Below, one piece after another: positions 16,954 through 25,675 of a stretch of DNA of 36,762 nucleotides. A program made the position numbers and the translations under genes. This DNA comes from CAYYUA01 sp964542585 (GTDB lineage: Bacteria > Bacteroidota > Bacteroidia > CAILMK01 > CAYYUA01). The DNA is taken from NCBI GenBank assembly GCA_964542585.1, contig CAZIUI010000024.1, positions 1-36,762 on the forward strand. Direction: 5' to 3'. The first letter of the stretch is position 1; each line of letters starts with the position of its first letter. Below the pieces are notes generated by a model. That model made no database searches, was not told the origin of the DNA, and worked only from the letters and a program-made list of their open reading frames with translations.

Positions 16954-16984
16954 GCAGCCCCAATTCTTCGGGGCTGCTTTTTTT
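16954..16984 (+). terminator. Rho-independent terminator of nrdJ
   Basis: Perfect 8-bp stem GCAGCCCC (16954-16961) / GGGGCTGC (16970-16977), 8-base loop, then seven T. It begins 41 bases after the nrdJ stop and separates it from sdhC. Confidence 0.93.
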
Positions 16985-17097
16985 GGCCTATGCTATGTAA
17001 ACCCAAACCAGGATTTATGGTTTTAATACAGCAGGGCTAAAAAGTGCCAAAAAATACATCCTGAGCGGCCTAGCAAACGGTACTTAGAACATTTTGT

Positions 17098-17105
17098 TAA
17101 ATTTG
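17098..17105 (+). promoter_or_regulatory. Candidate Bacteroidota -7 element for the sdh operon
   Basis: TAAATTTG, an exact TAnnTTTG match, 33 bases before the sdhC ATG and downstream of the nrdJ terminator, where an operon promoter is expected. No clear -33 TTG. Confidence 0.45.
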
Positions 17106-17138
17106 TGATGTAGATATTAAGTCGGAAAATCCATTAAA

Positions 17139-17783
17139 ATGGCGCAACAAAAAACATTTTATTCTATTCTCAAAAAGGTGATCATGTCTTTAACCGGCTT
17201 GTTTCTGATCTCCTTTTTAATTGTCCATTTGTCCGGTAACCTGCTGCTTTTTAAGGATGATGGTGGGGAAGCTTTTAATGCGTATGCTAAATTCATGTCT
17301 ACCAATCCCATCATAGGGATTATGGAATATGGTTTAGCGGCAGGCTTTCTGTTCCATATTATTGATGGGATAATTTTAACGGTTCAGAATCGAAAAGCAA
17401 GGCCTGTTCAATATGCTGTTCAAAAGCCGTCCCCAGCATCTAACTGGCCGGCCCGTAATATGGGAATTTCCGGCAGTATCATATTAATATTTCTGATTAT
17501 TCATCTTAAAAACTTCTTTGTAGAGCACAGGCTACTAGGCAATGAAACTCCTATGTATGACTTGGTTGCTCAAGCATTTGCCAATCCCCTTTATGCGATT
17601 TTTTATGTAGTGTCGATGGTGCTGTTGGGTTTGCACTTAGCGCATGGTTTTAGCAGTGCTTTTCAAACCCTGGGTTTACGTCATAAAAGTTACTTCTGGC
17701 TTATCCGGCTTGTTGGACTGATATTTTCAATAGTAGTTCCAGCAGGATTTGCCTCAATGCCGATTTATTTTCTATTCAAATAA
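17139..17783 (+). CDS. sdhC: Succinate dehydrogenase cytochrome b subunit
   Basis: Membrane anchor of respiratory complex II, carrying heme b and the quinone site. 214 residues with five predicted membrane segments, the single-subunit (type B) architecture. Candidate heme-ligand histidines lie inside or near these segments at H30, H73, H122, H166 and H169. It is followed after 15 bases by sdhA and then sdhB, the C-A-B order usual in Bacteroidota. The ATG at 17139 gives a short polar N-terminus before the first helix. Confidence 0.93.
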   Translation: MAQQKTFYSILKKVIMSLTGLFLISFLIVHLSGNLLLFKDDGGEAFNAYAKFMSTNPIIGIMEYGLAAGFLFHIIDGIILTVQNRKARPVQYAVQKPSPASNWPARNMGISGSIILIFLIIHLKNFFVEHRLLGNETPMYDLVAQAFANPLYAIFYVVSMVLLGLHLAHGFSSAFQTLGLRHKSYFWLIRLVGLIFSIVVPAGFASMPIYFLFK

Positions 17784-17798
17784 TTTAAAAAATTTCCT

Positions 17799-19715
17799 AT
17801 GACACTGGATGCTAACATACCAGAGGGAAAACTGGAAGACAAGTGGACAGATTACCGATCAAAGATGCGATTGGTAAGTCCTGCTAATAAGCGCAATTTG
17901 GACGTAATCGTTGTTGGTACAGGTTTAGCTGGGGGGTCTGCTTCCGCTACTTTAGCAGAGTTGGGTTACAATGTTAAATCTTTTTGTTTTCAGGATTCGC
18001 CCAGAAGGGCTCACAGTATAGCTGCTCAGGGAGGAATTAATGCGGCCAAAAATTACCAAAACGATGGAGATAGTATCTATCGCCTTTTTTATGATACCGT
18101 TAAAGGAGGTGATTACCGCTCTAGGGAAGCGAATGTTTACCGATTAGCAGAAGTTAGTACCAAGATCATCGATCATTGTGTAGCGCAGGGTGTGCCTTTT
18201 GCGCGGGAATATGGTGGTGTGCTTGCTAATCGTTCTTTTGGCGGTGTGCAGGTTAAGCGAACTTTTTATGCCAAGGGCCAGACAGGTCAGCAACTCCTGT
18301 TAGGAGCATATGGGGCAATGAACCGGCAAATTGCTAATGGCCAGATAGAAATGTACCCCCGACATGAGATGTTAGAACTTGTGACCATTAATGGAGTAGC
18401 TCGAGGCATTATTGCTCGTAATCTCGTAACCGGTGAAATTGAACGTCATTCTGCACATGCTGTGGTTTTAGCTTCCGGAGGTTATGGCAACGTTTACTTT
18501 TTATCTACCAATGCCATGAACTCCAACGTCACTGCTGCCTGGAAAGCCCATAAAAAAGGCGCTTATTTTGCCAATCCAAGCTTCACCCAAATACACCCAA
18601 CCTGCATACCTGTCTCAGGAGATTACCAGAGTAAGCTTACGCTTATGAGTGAAAGCTTACGGAATGACGGTCGGGTATGGGTACCAAAAAGCGCTAATGA
18701 TGACCGTGAGCCCAATAGCATACCTGATGAAGACCGGGATTACTACCTGGAGCGTTGGTACCCAGCCTTTGGTAACCTTGTTCCTCGTGACGTGGCATCA
18801 AGAGCAGCTAAAGCGGTCTGCGATGAAGGACGTGGGGTTGGGCCCACAGGGTATGCTGTTTACCTGGATTTCCGGGATGCCATTCAAAGGATTGGAAAAG
18901 ATGGCGTTGCCCAACGTTATGGGAACATCTTTGACATGTACCAAAAGATTGCTGGTGATAATCCGTACGAGAAACCTATGCAGATCTATCCCGCTGTACA
19001 CTATACCATGGGTGGCTTATGGGTAGATTATAACTTGCAAACTACGGTCTCCGGCCTTTTTTCAATCGGGGAGTCCAATTTTTCCGATCACGGAGCTAAC
19101 CGGCTTGGAGCCTCTGCTTTGATGCAGGGTTTGGCTGATGGCTATTTCATTTTACCCTACACAATTGGTCAATTCCTGGCTGACGAAATAAAGACGCCGA
19201 AAATCGATACCAATCGGGAAGAATTTCAACAAGCGGAGGATTCGGTGAAAGAGCGACTGAATACCTTGCTTAATATCAATGGCACCCATACAGTGGATTA
19301 CTACCACCGGGAATTGGGTAAAATTATTTGGGATTATTGTGGAATGTCCCGTAACAAAGAAGGGCTCGAGAAAGCTGCAGGACTTGTTAAAGACCTTAAA
19401 GACCAATTTTGGCGGGATGTGAAAGTACCCGGCCGTCAGGATATGTACAACAAAGAACTGGAAAAAGCTGAACGGCTTGCTGATTTCTTTGAGCTGGGGA
19501 GTTTGATGATAACTGATGCGCTTCAGCGAGAAGAAAGTTGTGGTGGTCACTTTCGTGAAGAACATCAAACAGAGGAAGGTGAGGCCCTTCGCCGTGACGA
19601 TGATTTTGCTTACGTATCAGCTTGGGAATACAATGGTGACGATGTTGCTGAAACGCTTCATAAAGAGCACCTTGAATTTGAAGAGGTTGAATTGAAACAG
19701 CGTAGTTACGCCTGA
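17799..19715 (+). CDS. sdhA: Succinate dehydrogenase / fumarate reductase flavoprotein subunit
   Basis: Oxidises succinate to fumarate and passes electrons to the iron-sulfur subunit. 638 residues. The FAD dinucleotide-binding motif VVGTGLAGGSAS is near residue 38; RRAHSIAAQGG contains H72, the expected covalent FAD attachment site. HPTCIP and the capping-domain region are present, and SDHGANRLGASALMQG near residue 430 is the FAD-binding C-terminal motif. It sits between sdhC and sdhB. Which direction the enzyme works in vivo cannot be decided from sequence, though an aerobic TCA role fits the context. Confidence 0.96.
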   Translation: MTLDANIPEGKLEDKWTDYRSKMRLVSPANKRNLDVIVVGTGLAGGSASATLAELGYNVKSFCFQDSPRRAHSIAAQGGINAAKNYQNDGDSIYRLFYDTVKGGDYRSREANVYRLAEVSTKIIDHCVAQGVPFAREYGGVLANRSFGGVQVKRTFYAKGQTGQQLLLGAYGAMNRQIANGQIEMYPRHEMLELVTINGVARGIIARNLVTGEIERHSAHAVVLASGGYGNVYFLSTNAMNSNVTAAWKAHKKGAYFANPSFTQIHPTCIPVSGDYQSKLTLMSESLRNDGRVWVPKSANDDREPNSIPDEDRDYYLERWYPAFGNLVPRDVASRAAKAVCDEGRGVGPTGYAVYLDFRDAIQRIGKDGVAQRYGNIFDMYQKIAGDNPYEKPMQIYPAVHYTMGGLWVDYNLQTTVSGLFSIGESNFSDHGANRLGASALMQGLADGYFILPYTIGQFLADEIKTPKIDTNREEFQQAEDSVKERLNTLLNINGTHTVDYYHRELGKIIWDYCGMSRNKEGLEKAAGLVKDLKDQFWRDVKVPGRQDMYNKELEKAERLADFFELGSLMITDALQREESCGGHFREEHQTEEGEALRRDDDFAYVSAWEYNGDDVAETLHKEHLEFEEVELKQRSYA

Positions 19716-19760
19716 TAAACCCCGGTTCAAGAAAAGCCGGGCCTTACAAAAACAAGCCTT

Positions 19761-20513
19761 ATGAAAATTCACTTGGTAGTATGGCGCCAAAAAGATTCTG
19801 AAAGTGATGGATCTTTTGAAAATTACACCGTTGATAACGTGGTAGGGGAGATGTCTTTCCTTGAAATGTTGGATGTGCTGAACAATGAGCTAATAGCAAA
19901 AGGAGAAGATCCCATTGCTTTTGACCATGATTGCAGGGAAGGAATATGTGGTTCTTGCGGTGTTATGATCAATGGTCGACCTCATGGGCCTCTTAAAGGG
20001 ACTACCACATGCCAGCTGCACATGCGCCACTTCAACGATGGTGATAAAATTTACGTGGAACCTTTCCGTGCTAAGGCCTTCCCGGTTGTGAAGGACTTGG
20101 TTGTTGATCGCTCAGCTTTTGACCGGATCCAGCAAACCGGCGGCTACATATCTGTTAATACGGGTTCAGCGCCCGATGCCAATAGTATCCCCATTCCTAA
20201 AGAAAATGTGGATGAGGCCTTTGATGCGGCTACTTGTATTGGATGCGGTGCTTGTGTTGCAGCCTGTAAGAACGCATCAGCGATGCTTTTCACGTCAGCA
20301 AAGGTTTCCCACCTGGGAATGCTGCCGCAGGGCCAAACAGAACAAGAAGACCGGGTTGTGGATATGGTTGGCCAAATGGATGAGGAAGGATTTGGTAATT
20401 GTACCAATACGCAGGCATGTTCGGCTGAGTGTCCGAAAGAAATTTCGCAGTCGCATATCGCGCGAATGAACCGTACTTATGTGAAAGCCAAAACCCGCGT
20501 TGGGAATAAATAG
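19761..20513 (+). CDS. sdhB: Succinate dehydrogenase iron-sulfur subunit
   Basis: Electron-transfer subunit between the flavoprotein and the membrane cytochrome. 250 residues. The N-terminal [2Fe-2S] domain has C58, C63, C66 (CREGICGSC) and C84. The C-terminal ferredoxin-like domain has C159, C162, C165, C169 and C214, C220, C224, the normal set for one [4Fe-4S] and one [3Fe-4S] cluster. It lies 45 bases after sdhA. The frame is complete with an ATG start. Confidence 0.96.
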   Translation: MKIHLVVWRQKDSESDGSFENYTVDNVVGEMSFLEMLDVLNNELIAKGEDPIAFDHDCREGICGSCGVMINGRPHGPLKGTTTCQLHMRHFNDGDKIYVEPFRAKAFPVVKDLVVDRSAFDRIQQTGGYISVNTGSAPDANSIPIPKENVDEAFDAATCIGCGACVAACKNASAMLFTSAKVSHLGMLPQGQTEQEDRVVDMVGQMDEEGFGNCTNTQACSAECPKEISQSHIARMNRTYVKAKTRVGNK

Positions 20514-20579
20514 TATTGAATAGTAACAACGCATTCTGGAAATAGCCAGGGTTATGTATTTGCCTTGCTTTTTTAGGGT

Positions 20580-21173
20580 ATGACCTTTCAAGCCGATTTT
20601 TGGACTGAAAAGTATGAAAGTGGAGCATTGGGCTGGGATTTGGGGTATCCTTCCGCTCCCCTTAAAGCTTATATTGACCAGCTCAGGGCAACCGACTCAA
20701 AGATCCTGATTCCCGGATGTGGAAATGCTTATGAAGCAGGATATCTTCTTTTAAGGGAATTTAATGACATCCATCTTATGGATATTTCACCTTACCCCGT
20801 GGAAGACCTCAAATCTGCTTTTTACCCTACTTACCAAGATCGTTTAAAAATCTATTGTAAGGATTTTTTTGACCACCAAGGCAATTACGATCTCATACTT
20901 GAGCAAACATTTTTCTGTGCTTTGAATCCTGATCACCGCCCGGCTTACGTTAAGCACATGGCTGATCTTTTAAAACCGGGTGGTCATTTAGCCGGTGTGT
21001 TTTTTACTTTTCCATTTTCTGAAAATGGCCCTCCATTCGGAGGTTCTATGGAAGAATATCAAGCGTTATTTGCGAGCTATTTTAACATCCGGACGTTAGA
21101 GCCATGTTACAATTCCATTCCACCCCGGCAAGGAAGTGAGTGCTTTATAATCCTTGAAAAGCCTGATAAGTAG
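20580..21173 (+). CDS. TPMT-family SAM-dependent methyltransferase
   Basis: 197-residue methyltransferase of the thiopurine/halide/thiol S-methyltransferase family. The N-terminus FWTEKYESGALGWDLGYPS is characteristic, followed by SAM motif I (ILIPGCGNAYEAGYL) near residue 41, DIS at the end of the second strand, and LEQTFFCAL at motif IV. Possible substrates are halides, hydrogen sulfide or small thiols; the sequence does not discriminate. It lies 66 bases after sdhB and could be read from the same transcript, but a functional link is not implied. It converges on the DNA glycosylase gene. Confidence 0.88.
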   Translation: MTFQADFWTEKYESGALGWDLGYPSAPLKAYIDQLRATDSKILIPGCGNAYEAGYLLLREFNDIHLMDISPYPVEDLKSAFYPTYQDRLKIYCKDFFDHQGNYDLILEQTFFCALNPDHRPAYVKHMADLLKPGGHLAGVFFTFPFSENGPPFGGSMEEYQALFASYFNIRTLEPCYNSIPPRQGSECFIILEKPDK

Positions 21174-21260
21174 AAAGCCAATCACAATAAAGTGGCCAAA
21201 ATTGGTATATTAATATTTTAAAAATATATTCACAATCAGGAGTATTACCGCTGCTGAAAA

Positions 21261-21878
21261 TTAAGGCCTACTGACCCACTTGTTACCTTTTAAGTAAAAT
21301 CGCCATGGTACATCCTTGTAAGCTCCTGCATTCGGAATGCCTACACGCGGTCCTGCCTCAATATCCATGTGATCAACTTCGTAGCCATCATCAGCAAGCC
21401 AAAAGAGATCGCTATCAAGGGGCAATTGATCCATTCCCCGATGAATACCAAAAGCCTTTGTTAGGCAGCCCGGCCCTCTCGTCAATTGGGGTTTGGGTTG
21501 ATCCATCCGCCGGCGTACCATCATGTGTTCAATGCCTTCTACCGGTTCCACTGCCCTGATCAATATAGCATGGGGCATTCCTTCCCGGTGCGTAATGATA
21601 TTGAACATCGCATGGATCCCATAACAAAGGTACACATAAGCCACACCGCCTGGTAAGAACATGGTAGCCGTTCGTTTAGTCTTTTTATATTGATAGGCAT
21701 GGGAAGCTTGATCTTCCGGTGCCAAGTATGCTTCGGTTTCCACAATGCGGCCGGTTGTACGCTTTTCGTGCTCAGTATGTGCAACCAGGAGTTTGCCCAA
21801 TAGCTCACGGCTTATAGCCAGGCTATCGGATTGTTGATAATAGGAGCGGGGTAAGGGTTTTGCCGGGTCAATTACCAT
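21261..21878 (-). CDS. 3-methyladenine DNA glycosylase (AAG/MPG family)
   Basis: Base-excision repair enzyme removing alkylated purines such as 3-methyladenine and hypoxanthine. 205 residues, the usual length. RIVETEAYLAPEDQASH contains E49 and H60, aligning by spacing with the catalytic Glu and partner His of the human enzyme. MFLPGGVAYVYLCYGIH follows, containing the tyrosine region that intercalates in DNA. ATG start at 21878, overlapping the 3' end of comB by 11 bases, so the two are probably translated from one mRNA. Confidence 0.94.
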   Translation of the reverse strand: MVIDPAKPLPRSYYQQSDSLAISRELLGKLLVAHTEHEKRTTGRIVETEAYLAPEDQASHAYQYKKTKRTATMFLPGGVAYVYLCYGIHAMFNIITHREGMPHAILIRAVEPVEGIEHMMVRRRMDQPKPQLTRGPGCLTKAFGIHRGMDQLPLDSDLFWLADDGYEVDHMDIEAGPRVGIPNAGAYKDVPWRFYLKGNKWVSRP

Positions 21879-22587
21879 GGTTAAGGGTTATTTGCCCATT
21901 AGTAACTACCGGTATTTCTGTGTAAAGCCCTAATTGTAGTGAATGCTGAATATCAGCACCCTTACCTAGCTGTTGTAAATATTGGGCATGCGCTCCATTC
22001 ATAGTATAAGACTTCCAATCTGAGCGATGCGCCTCAAATAGGGCACTGAGGCTTAGAGCAGCATCTGACCCCATTAGGTGGTGAGTATGTAAATGCCATA
22101 GTAAGTAGCCTGCTAGCATGCTGTCTTCCAGGCTCATATATCCATGGCGACCGGCACATAATAGTACCACATCTTGTTGGATGTGCTTAAGTTCGCTCAT
22201 CAAGGAGTGGGCATTTAAAAAACTACCAATCCAGATTGTGGCCCCTTCGTTAGCAGCTTGTTGGAGGGCTTTAGTGCCATTGGAAGTAGTTAAAACAACC
22301 TTATAACCTTGGTAGGCCTTGTTAAGGAAAGTTACTGGCGAATTGCCAAGATCTGCTTCCGGGACTTTTTGGCCATTTCTCTCACCTGCTACTAAAGTTG
22401 CTGGACTTCGTAAATTCAAGGCCGTTTGAAGATCTTTGACAGGCACGATCTGCTCAACTGCTTCTCCTAATGCCGTACTAATAACGGATGTAGCCCTGAA
22501 GACATCTATCAACACAACAACCTTTTCATTGAGTGAATGGAGGTGTAGCAATTCGGGGGTAGGGCAGACGTCAATCTTGGAAGCCAG
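21868..22587 (-). CDS. comB: 2-phosphosulfolactate phosphatase, probable CTG start
   Basis: ComB-family hydrolase that removes phosphate from 2-phosphosulfolactate to give sulfolactate, a step of archaeal coenzyme M synthesis and of bacterial sulfolactate formation. Motifs are VVVLIDVFRATSVI, LTTSNGTKAL, and LLCAGRHG followed by LEDSMLAG. The first ATG/GTG/TTG-type start is TTG at 22551, but the family's conserved first strand (KIDVCPTPELL) is encoded upstream of it in frame. I therefore start at CTG 22587, giving MASKIDVCPTPELL and 239 residues. The frame is open to a stop at 22612-22614 with another CTG at 22608. The start is uncertain; the family call is firm. The partner comA (phosphosulfolactate synthase) is not in the window. 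Confidence 0.87.
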   Translation of the reverse strand: MASKIDVCPTPELLHLHSLNEKVVVLIDVFRATSVISTALGEAVEQIVPVKDLQTALNLRSPATLVAGERNGQKVPEADLGNSPVTFLNKAYQGYKVVLTTSNGTKALQQAANEGATIWIGSFLNAHSLMSELKHIQQDVVLLCAGRHGYMSLEDSMLAGYLLWHLHTHHLMGSDAALSLSALFEAHRSDWKSYTMNGAHAQYLQQLGKGADIQHSLQLGLYTEIPVVTNGQITLNHGN

Positions 22588-22624
22588 GGTAGATGAGATT
22601 TTGGTCAGTGGTTAACCGATGATC

Positions 22625-22984
22625 TTAACTCGCCTTCTTGTAGTATTTGATGAATCCAAACAATAGGCGCTTAGCTGAATCCAGTGATTCCAGGATCTGG
22701 TTGAGCTCTTCCTCCGTGATGTAGGCCAGTTTTTCAGCCAGGTATAGCTGGGTCTCTACGTGGTAGATATCACTTTTGGCCTGGAAAAGATGGGTTAACG
22801 AATCTCTACCGGTTTTTCGGCTGGCTGCTGAGGCAATGTTAGCTGGAATGGTTGTTACCGTATTCCGTAGCTGGTAAGAAAGCCCGAAATTTTCAATTTC
22901 AGGGAAATTCCTGGAAAGTTCAAAAACTTCTTTAGCGAGCTCCATGGCTGAGTTCCATACGTCTAGTTCGGTTACCTTCATCAT
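22625..22984 (-). CDS. Four-helix-bundle protein (23S IVS-encoded-like family)
   Basis: 119-residue helical protein of the four-helix-bundle family first described from intervening sequences of bacterial 23S rRNA genes. Family features are the LDVWNSAMELAKEVF start, the central LSYQLRNTVTTIPANIASA segment, and the C-terminal SAKRLLFGFIKYYKK helix. No biochemical role is firmly established; members are pentamer-forming and scattered in Bacteroidota genomes. Here it lies 17 bases after gcvT and directly ahead of comB, whose normal start appears to be missing, suggesting that it may have been inserted into an older gcvT-comB-glycosylase unit. Confidence 0.9.
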   Translation of the reverse strand: MMKVTELDVWNSAMELAKEVFELSRNFPEIENFGLSYQLRNTVTTIPANIASAASRKTGRDSLTHLFQAKSDIYHVETQLYLAEKLAYITEEELNQILESLDSAKRLLFGFIKYYKKAS

Positions 22985-23001
22985 AGTCGAAGCCTTTTGG
23001 G

Positions 23002-24099
23002 TTAAGCATTTCGTTGGCGCTTATAAAATGGTAACTTAACAACCGCAGCATTGATGGTTTTGTTTCTGTTTCGAATTATTATGTGGTTTCCCGATTTAGC
23101 GAATGATTTTTCCACGTAACCCATTCCAATAGCTTTGTTTAAAGTGGGCGATTGGGTTCCGGAGGTTACCTCTCCAATAACCGAATGGTTTTCATCAACA
23201 ATGGATTGCTCGTGCCTAGGAATACCTTTTCCATTAAGCTCGAACCCTACTAATTTGCGAGAGACGCCATCTTTCTTTTGTTGAGCCAGGAAATCCCGTC
23301 CTATAAACTCGGTGTCTAATTTGGTCAACCATCCCATCCGAGCTTCCAGGGGGGTGGTGGTCTCATCCATGTCATTGCCGTAAAGATTCAGCCCGGCTTC
23401 CAGGCGAAGGGTGTCACGTGCGCCAAGCCCTGCAGGCCTTAGGTCATAAGCTTCCCCGGTTTTACTGAAGGCATCCCAAAGCTTCGGGGCATCCTCCTTA
23501 TGACAATAAAATTCAAAGCCATCTTCTCCTGTATACCCTGTTGCTGAAATGAGAACATTATCAGCTCCGGCTATCGAACCTTTCGTAAAGGTGTAAAAAG
23601 CCAGGTCTTGGACCGCTGATGCCGTATGAGGTTGAACAACCTTTAAAGCATCAGGACCCTGAACAGCAATGAGGGCGGTATCTTGGGAAATATTTTCAAT
23701 ATTCACATCAAAATTAACCTTGTGTTGGGTAACCCAATTCCAATCCTTTTCAATGTTAGCAGCATTTACCACCATCATGTAATCATCTTCGGCAAGTTGA
23801 TAGATTAAGAGGTCATCAATGATGCCACCCTTTTCATTGGTCATGCAGTTGTAAAGGGCTCTGCCGGGATACAATTTGGTAATGTCATTGGTACCAATGT
23901 ATTGTAAAAATTTAGCCGATTCAGGACCATTTATTCGAAATTCGCCCATATGAGAAACATCAAACATTCCAACACGATCTCGAACCGCATGATGCTCATC
24001 TTTGATTCCAGTGTAATAAACAGGCATTGAAAAGCCGGCAAAATCAACCATCTTAGCGTTCAAGGCCTCATGTTTTGAAGTTAAAGGAGTGTATTGCAT
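23002..24099 (-). CDS. gcvT: Glycine cleavage system aminomethyltransferase (T protein)
   Basis: Transfers the methylene group from the H-protein-bound aminomethyl intermediate to tetrahydrofolate, releasing ammonia. I chose the ATG at 24099 (365 residues, MQYTPLTSKHEALNAKMVDFAGF), which matches the usual family N-terminus; a 13-residue longer form from 24138 is possible. Other motifs are VGMFDVSHMGEF, the folate-binding domain with TGYTGEDGFEFY, and the C-terminal domain with IGEVTSGTQSP. The other gcv genes are not here. A TATATTTG element 36 bases upstream probably drives gcvT and the genes after it. Confidence 0.96.
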   Translation of the reverse strand: MQYTPLTSKHEALNAKMVDFAGFSMPVYYTGIKDEHHAVRDRVGMFDVSHMGEFRINGPESAKFLQYIGTNDITKLYPGRALYNCMTNEKGGIIDDLLIYQLAEDDYMMVVNAANIEKDWNWVTQHKVNFDVNIENISQDTALIAVQGPDALKVVQPHTASAVQDLAFYTFTKGSIAGADNVLISATGYTGEDGFEFYCHKEDAPKLWDAFSKTGEAYDLRPAGLGARDTLRLEAGLNLYGNDMDETTTPLEARMGWLTKLDTEFIGRDFLAQQKKDGVSRKLVGFELNGKGIPRHEQSIVDENHSVIGEVTSGTQSPTLNKAIGMGYVEKSFAKSGNHIIIRNRNKTINAAVVKLPFYKRQRNA

Positions 24100-24135
24100 A
24101 GGACCAGTTTGGTGTAAATTATTTAAAAGAAGGTG

Positions 24136-24143
24136 CAAATATA
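24136..24143 (-). promoter_or_regulatory. Candidate Bacteroidota -7 element for gcvT
   Basis: TATATTTG on the minus strand, exact TAnnTTTG match 36 bases before the ATG at 24099. Its position inside the longer 24138 reading supports the shorter gcvT start. Confidence 0.45.
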
Positions 24144-24257
24144 AAATTGTTAGTTCCTGCTAATGGGTATTGGACGGAATGCTCTACATTTAAGTATCGT
24201 TTTTTCAAAATTTAAGCGTTTTTCTTTTTACCTTTATGACACCAAAACAGGTGGCTT

Positions 24258-24956
24258 ATGAGTAACCCCGAAGACAAGATCTGGTACCTGGAGAACCTGA
24301 ACCTAATGAAAACCCTACCTAAGCCGGCTTTACAGGAGGTTGCCCAACAAACCTTAATGTGCCACTTTTACAAGGACGAGTTTATTTATTTCTCAGATGA
24401 CCCATCTGATACCATCTATTTTTTGAAGGAGGGAAAAGTTAAAATTGCCAACTTCTCAGATGAGGGGAAAGAAGTCATCAAAACCATTCTCCAACCCGGA
24501 GAGGTGTTCGGGGAATTCTCTTTATTGAACGAGGATCGGCGAACTGATTTTGCACAAGCTTTGGATAAGGTGAAAGTATGCAAGATGAGTAAGGCGAACT
24601 TTCAAGCTTTAATGGAGAAATATGGTAATTTCAGTATTGGCGTTAATAAACTAATTGGACTACGCCTGAAAAAGATAGAGCGCCGGCTGGAATCGTTATT
24701 CTTCAAGGATGCTAGGGCACGGGTTGTGGAATTCCTTCTGGATATGGCAGAAGAACAAGGCGAGAAAGTAGGGTTTGAGACCATGATCAAAAACATCCTC
24801 ACCCATCAGGACATCGCCAACCTCACTGCCACCTCTCGGCAAACGGTAACCAGCGTCTTAAATGACCTTAGAAGCCGGAACCTGATCAACTTCAACCGGC
24901 GGCAGATCCTCATACGGGATGTTGATACGTTAAAAAAAGCGGAGGTTCCAGCTTAG
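24258..24956 (+). CDS. Crp/Fnr-family transcriptional regulator
   Basis: 232 residues: an N-terminal cyclic-nucleotide-binding fold (about 15-125), a long dimerisation helix (about 126-160) and a C-terminal winged helix (HTH about 184-206, recognition helix TSRQTVTSVLNDL). The phosphate-binding cassette reads PGEVFGEFSLLNEDRRTD, which keeps GE and Arg but lacks the RxA pattern of true cAMP receptors. It also lacks the N-terminal cysteines of Fnr. The effector is therefore unknown. It stands alone, divergent from gcvT. Confidence 0.92.
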   Translation: MSNPEDKIWYLENLNLMKTLPKPALQEVAQQTLMCHFYKDEFIYFSDDPSDTIYFLKEGKVKIANFSDEGKEVIKTILQPGEVFGEFSLLNEDRRTDFAQALDKVKVCKMSKANFQALMEKYGNFSIGVNKLIGLRLKKIERRLESLFFKDARARVVEFLLDMAEEQGEKVGFETMIKNILTHQDIANLTATSRQTVTSVLNDLRSRNLINFNRRQILIRDVDTLKKAEVPA

Positions 24957-25011
24957 CCCTCAAAAGGCTATTCTTAATTTTTATTTGATAACCTCGATTG
25001 TATTTATTTCA

Positions 25012-25671
25012 ATGGCTAATTTTAAAACATCTGCGGAGCGCCAGGCACACTGGGACGCTATTTATGCTAAGCAAAATGCTTCAAATCTGGATTCTGGCCA
25101 GCAAGATGCCCACACTAGCCTGGATTTAATTGTCCAAACGGGATTGTCCAAAAACGATCGCATCCTGGATGTAGGGACTGGTTCCTCATTACTTATCAAG
25201 CAACTGCTTGCTAAAGGTTATGATAATTTGCTAGCAGTGGATATCAGTGAAAAAGCCCTTAGCATTAATAAGGAACAAATTGGTAAACAAGCTGATAAAG
25301 TGACCTGGCTGGTCGATGACTTAACCAATCCCCAAAAAATACATAATTTGGATTACGTGGCTTTGTGGCATGATCGCAACGTTTTTCACTACATAACCGA
25401 TTTTAAAGAGCGGCTTAGCTACTTCTCATTGATGAATAAGGTTGTGCGGGAGGAAGGGTATGTTATCCTTGGGGCGTCCAACGAGCAAGGATCAACCACT
25501 CAGGGAGGTTTATCTATTAGGCATTATAACTTAGACACCCTTCAAAGCTTTATGGGGCCTGGTTATTACGCGGTAGATAATTTTAATATCAACGAAACAA
25601 AAGCCAATGGCTATAAAGAGCCCATGGTATATGCCCTTTTCAAAAGAGTGCCTTATGTTACCATGGAGTAA
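25012..25671 (+). CDS. Class I SAM-dependent methyltransferase
   Basis: 219 residues from ATG 25012 (a TTG at 24985 would add nine). SAM motif I reads ILDVGTGSSLLIKQLL near residue 50, the acidic end of the second strand is AVDIS, and DYVALWHDRNVFHYI forms the motif IV region with a histidine- and aromatic-rich turn. C-terminal strands close the fold. The N-terminal AERQAHWDAIYAKQ resembles small-molecule methyltransferases of the class I type. Substrate unknown. It converges with the sulfotransferase-like gene, leaving four bases between the stops. Confidence 0.85.
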   Translation: MANFKTSAERQAHWDAIYAKQNASNLDSGQQDAHTSLDLIVQTGLSKNDRILDVGTGSSLLIKQLLAKGYDNLLAVDISEKALSINKEQIGKQADKVTWLVDDLTNPQKIHNLDYVALWHDRNVFHYITDFKERLSYFSLMNKVVREEGYVILGASNEQGSTTQGGLSIRHYNLDTLQSFMGPGYYAVDNFNINETKANGYKEPMVYALFKRVPYVTME

Positions 25672-25675
25672 TCGG

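Noticed and set aside
19152..19568. 138-codon minus-strand frame opposite sdhA
   Set aside because: Antisense to a highly conserved flavoprotein; shadow frame.
21190..21250. AT-rich stretch between the TPMT-like gene and the glycosylase gene
   Set aside because: No stable stem with a T-tract and no repeats; ordinary convergent spacer.
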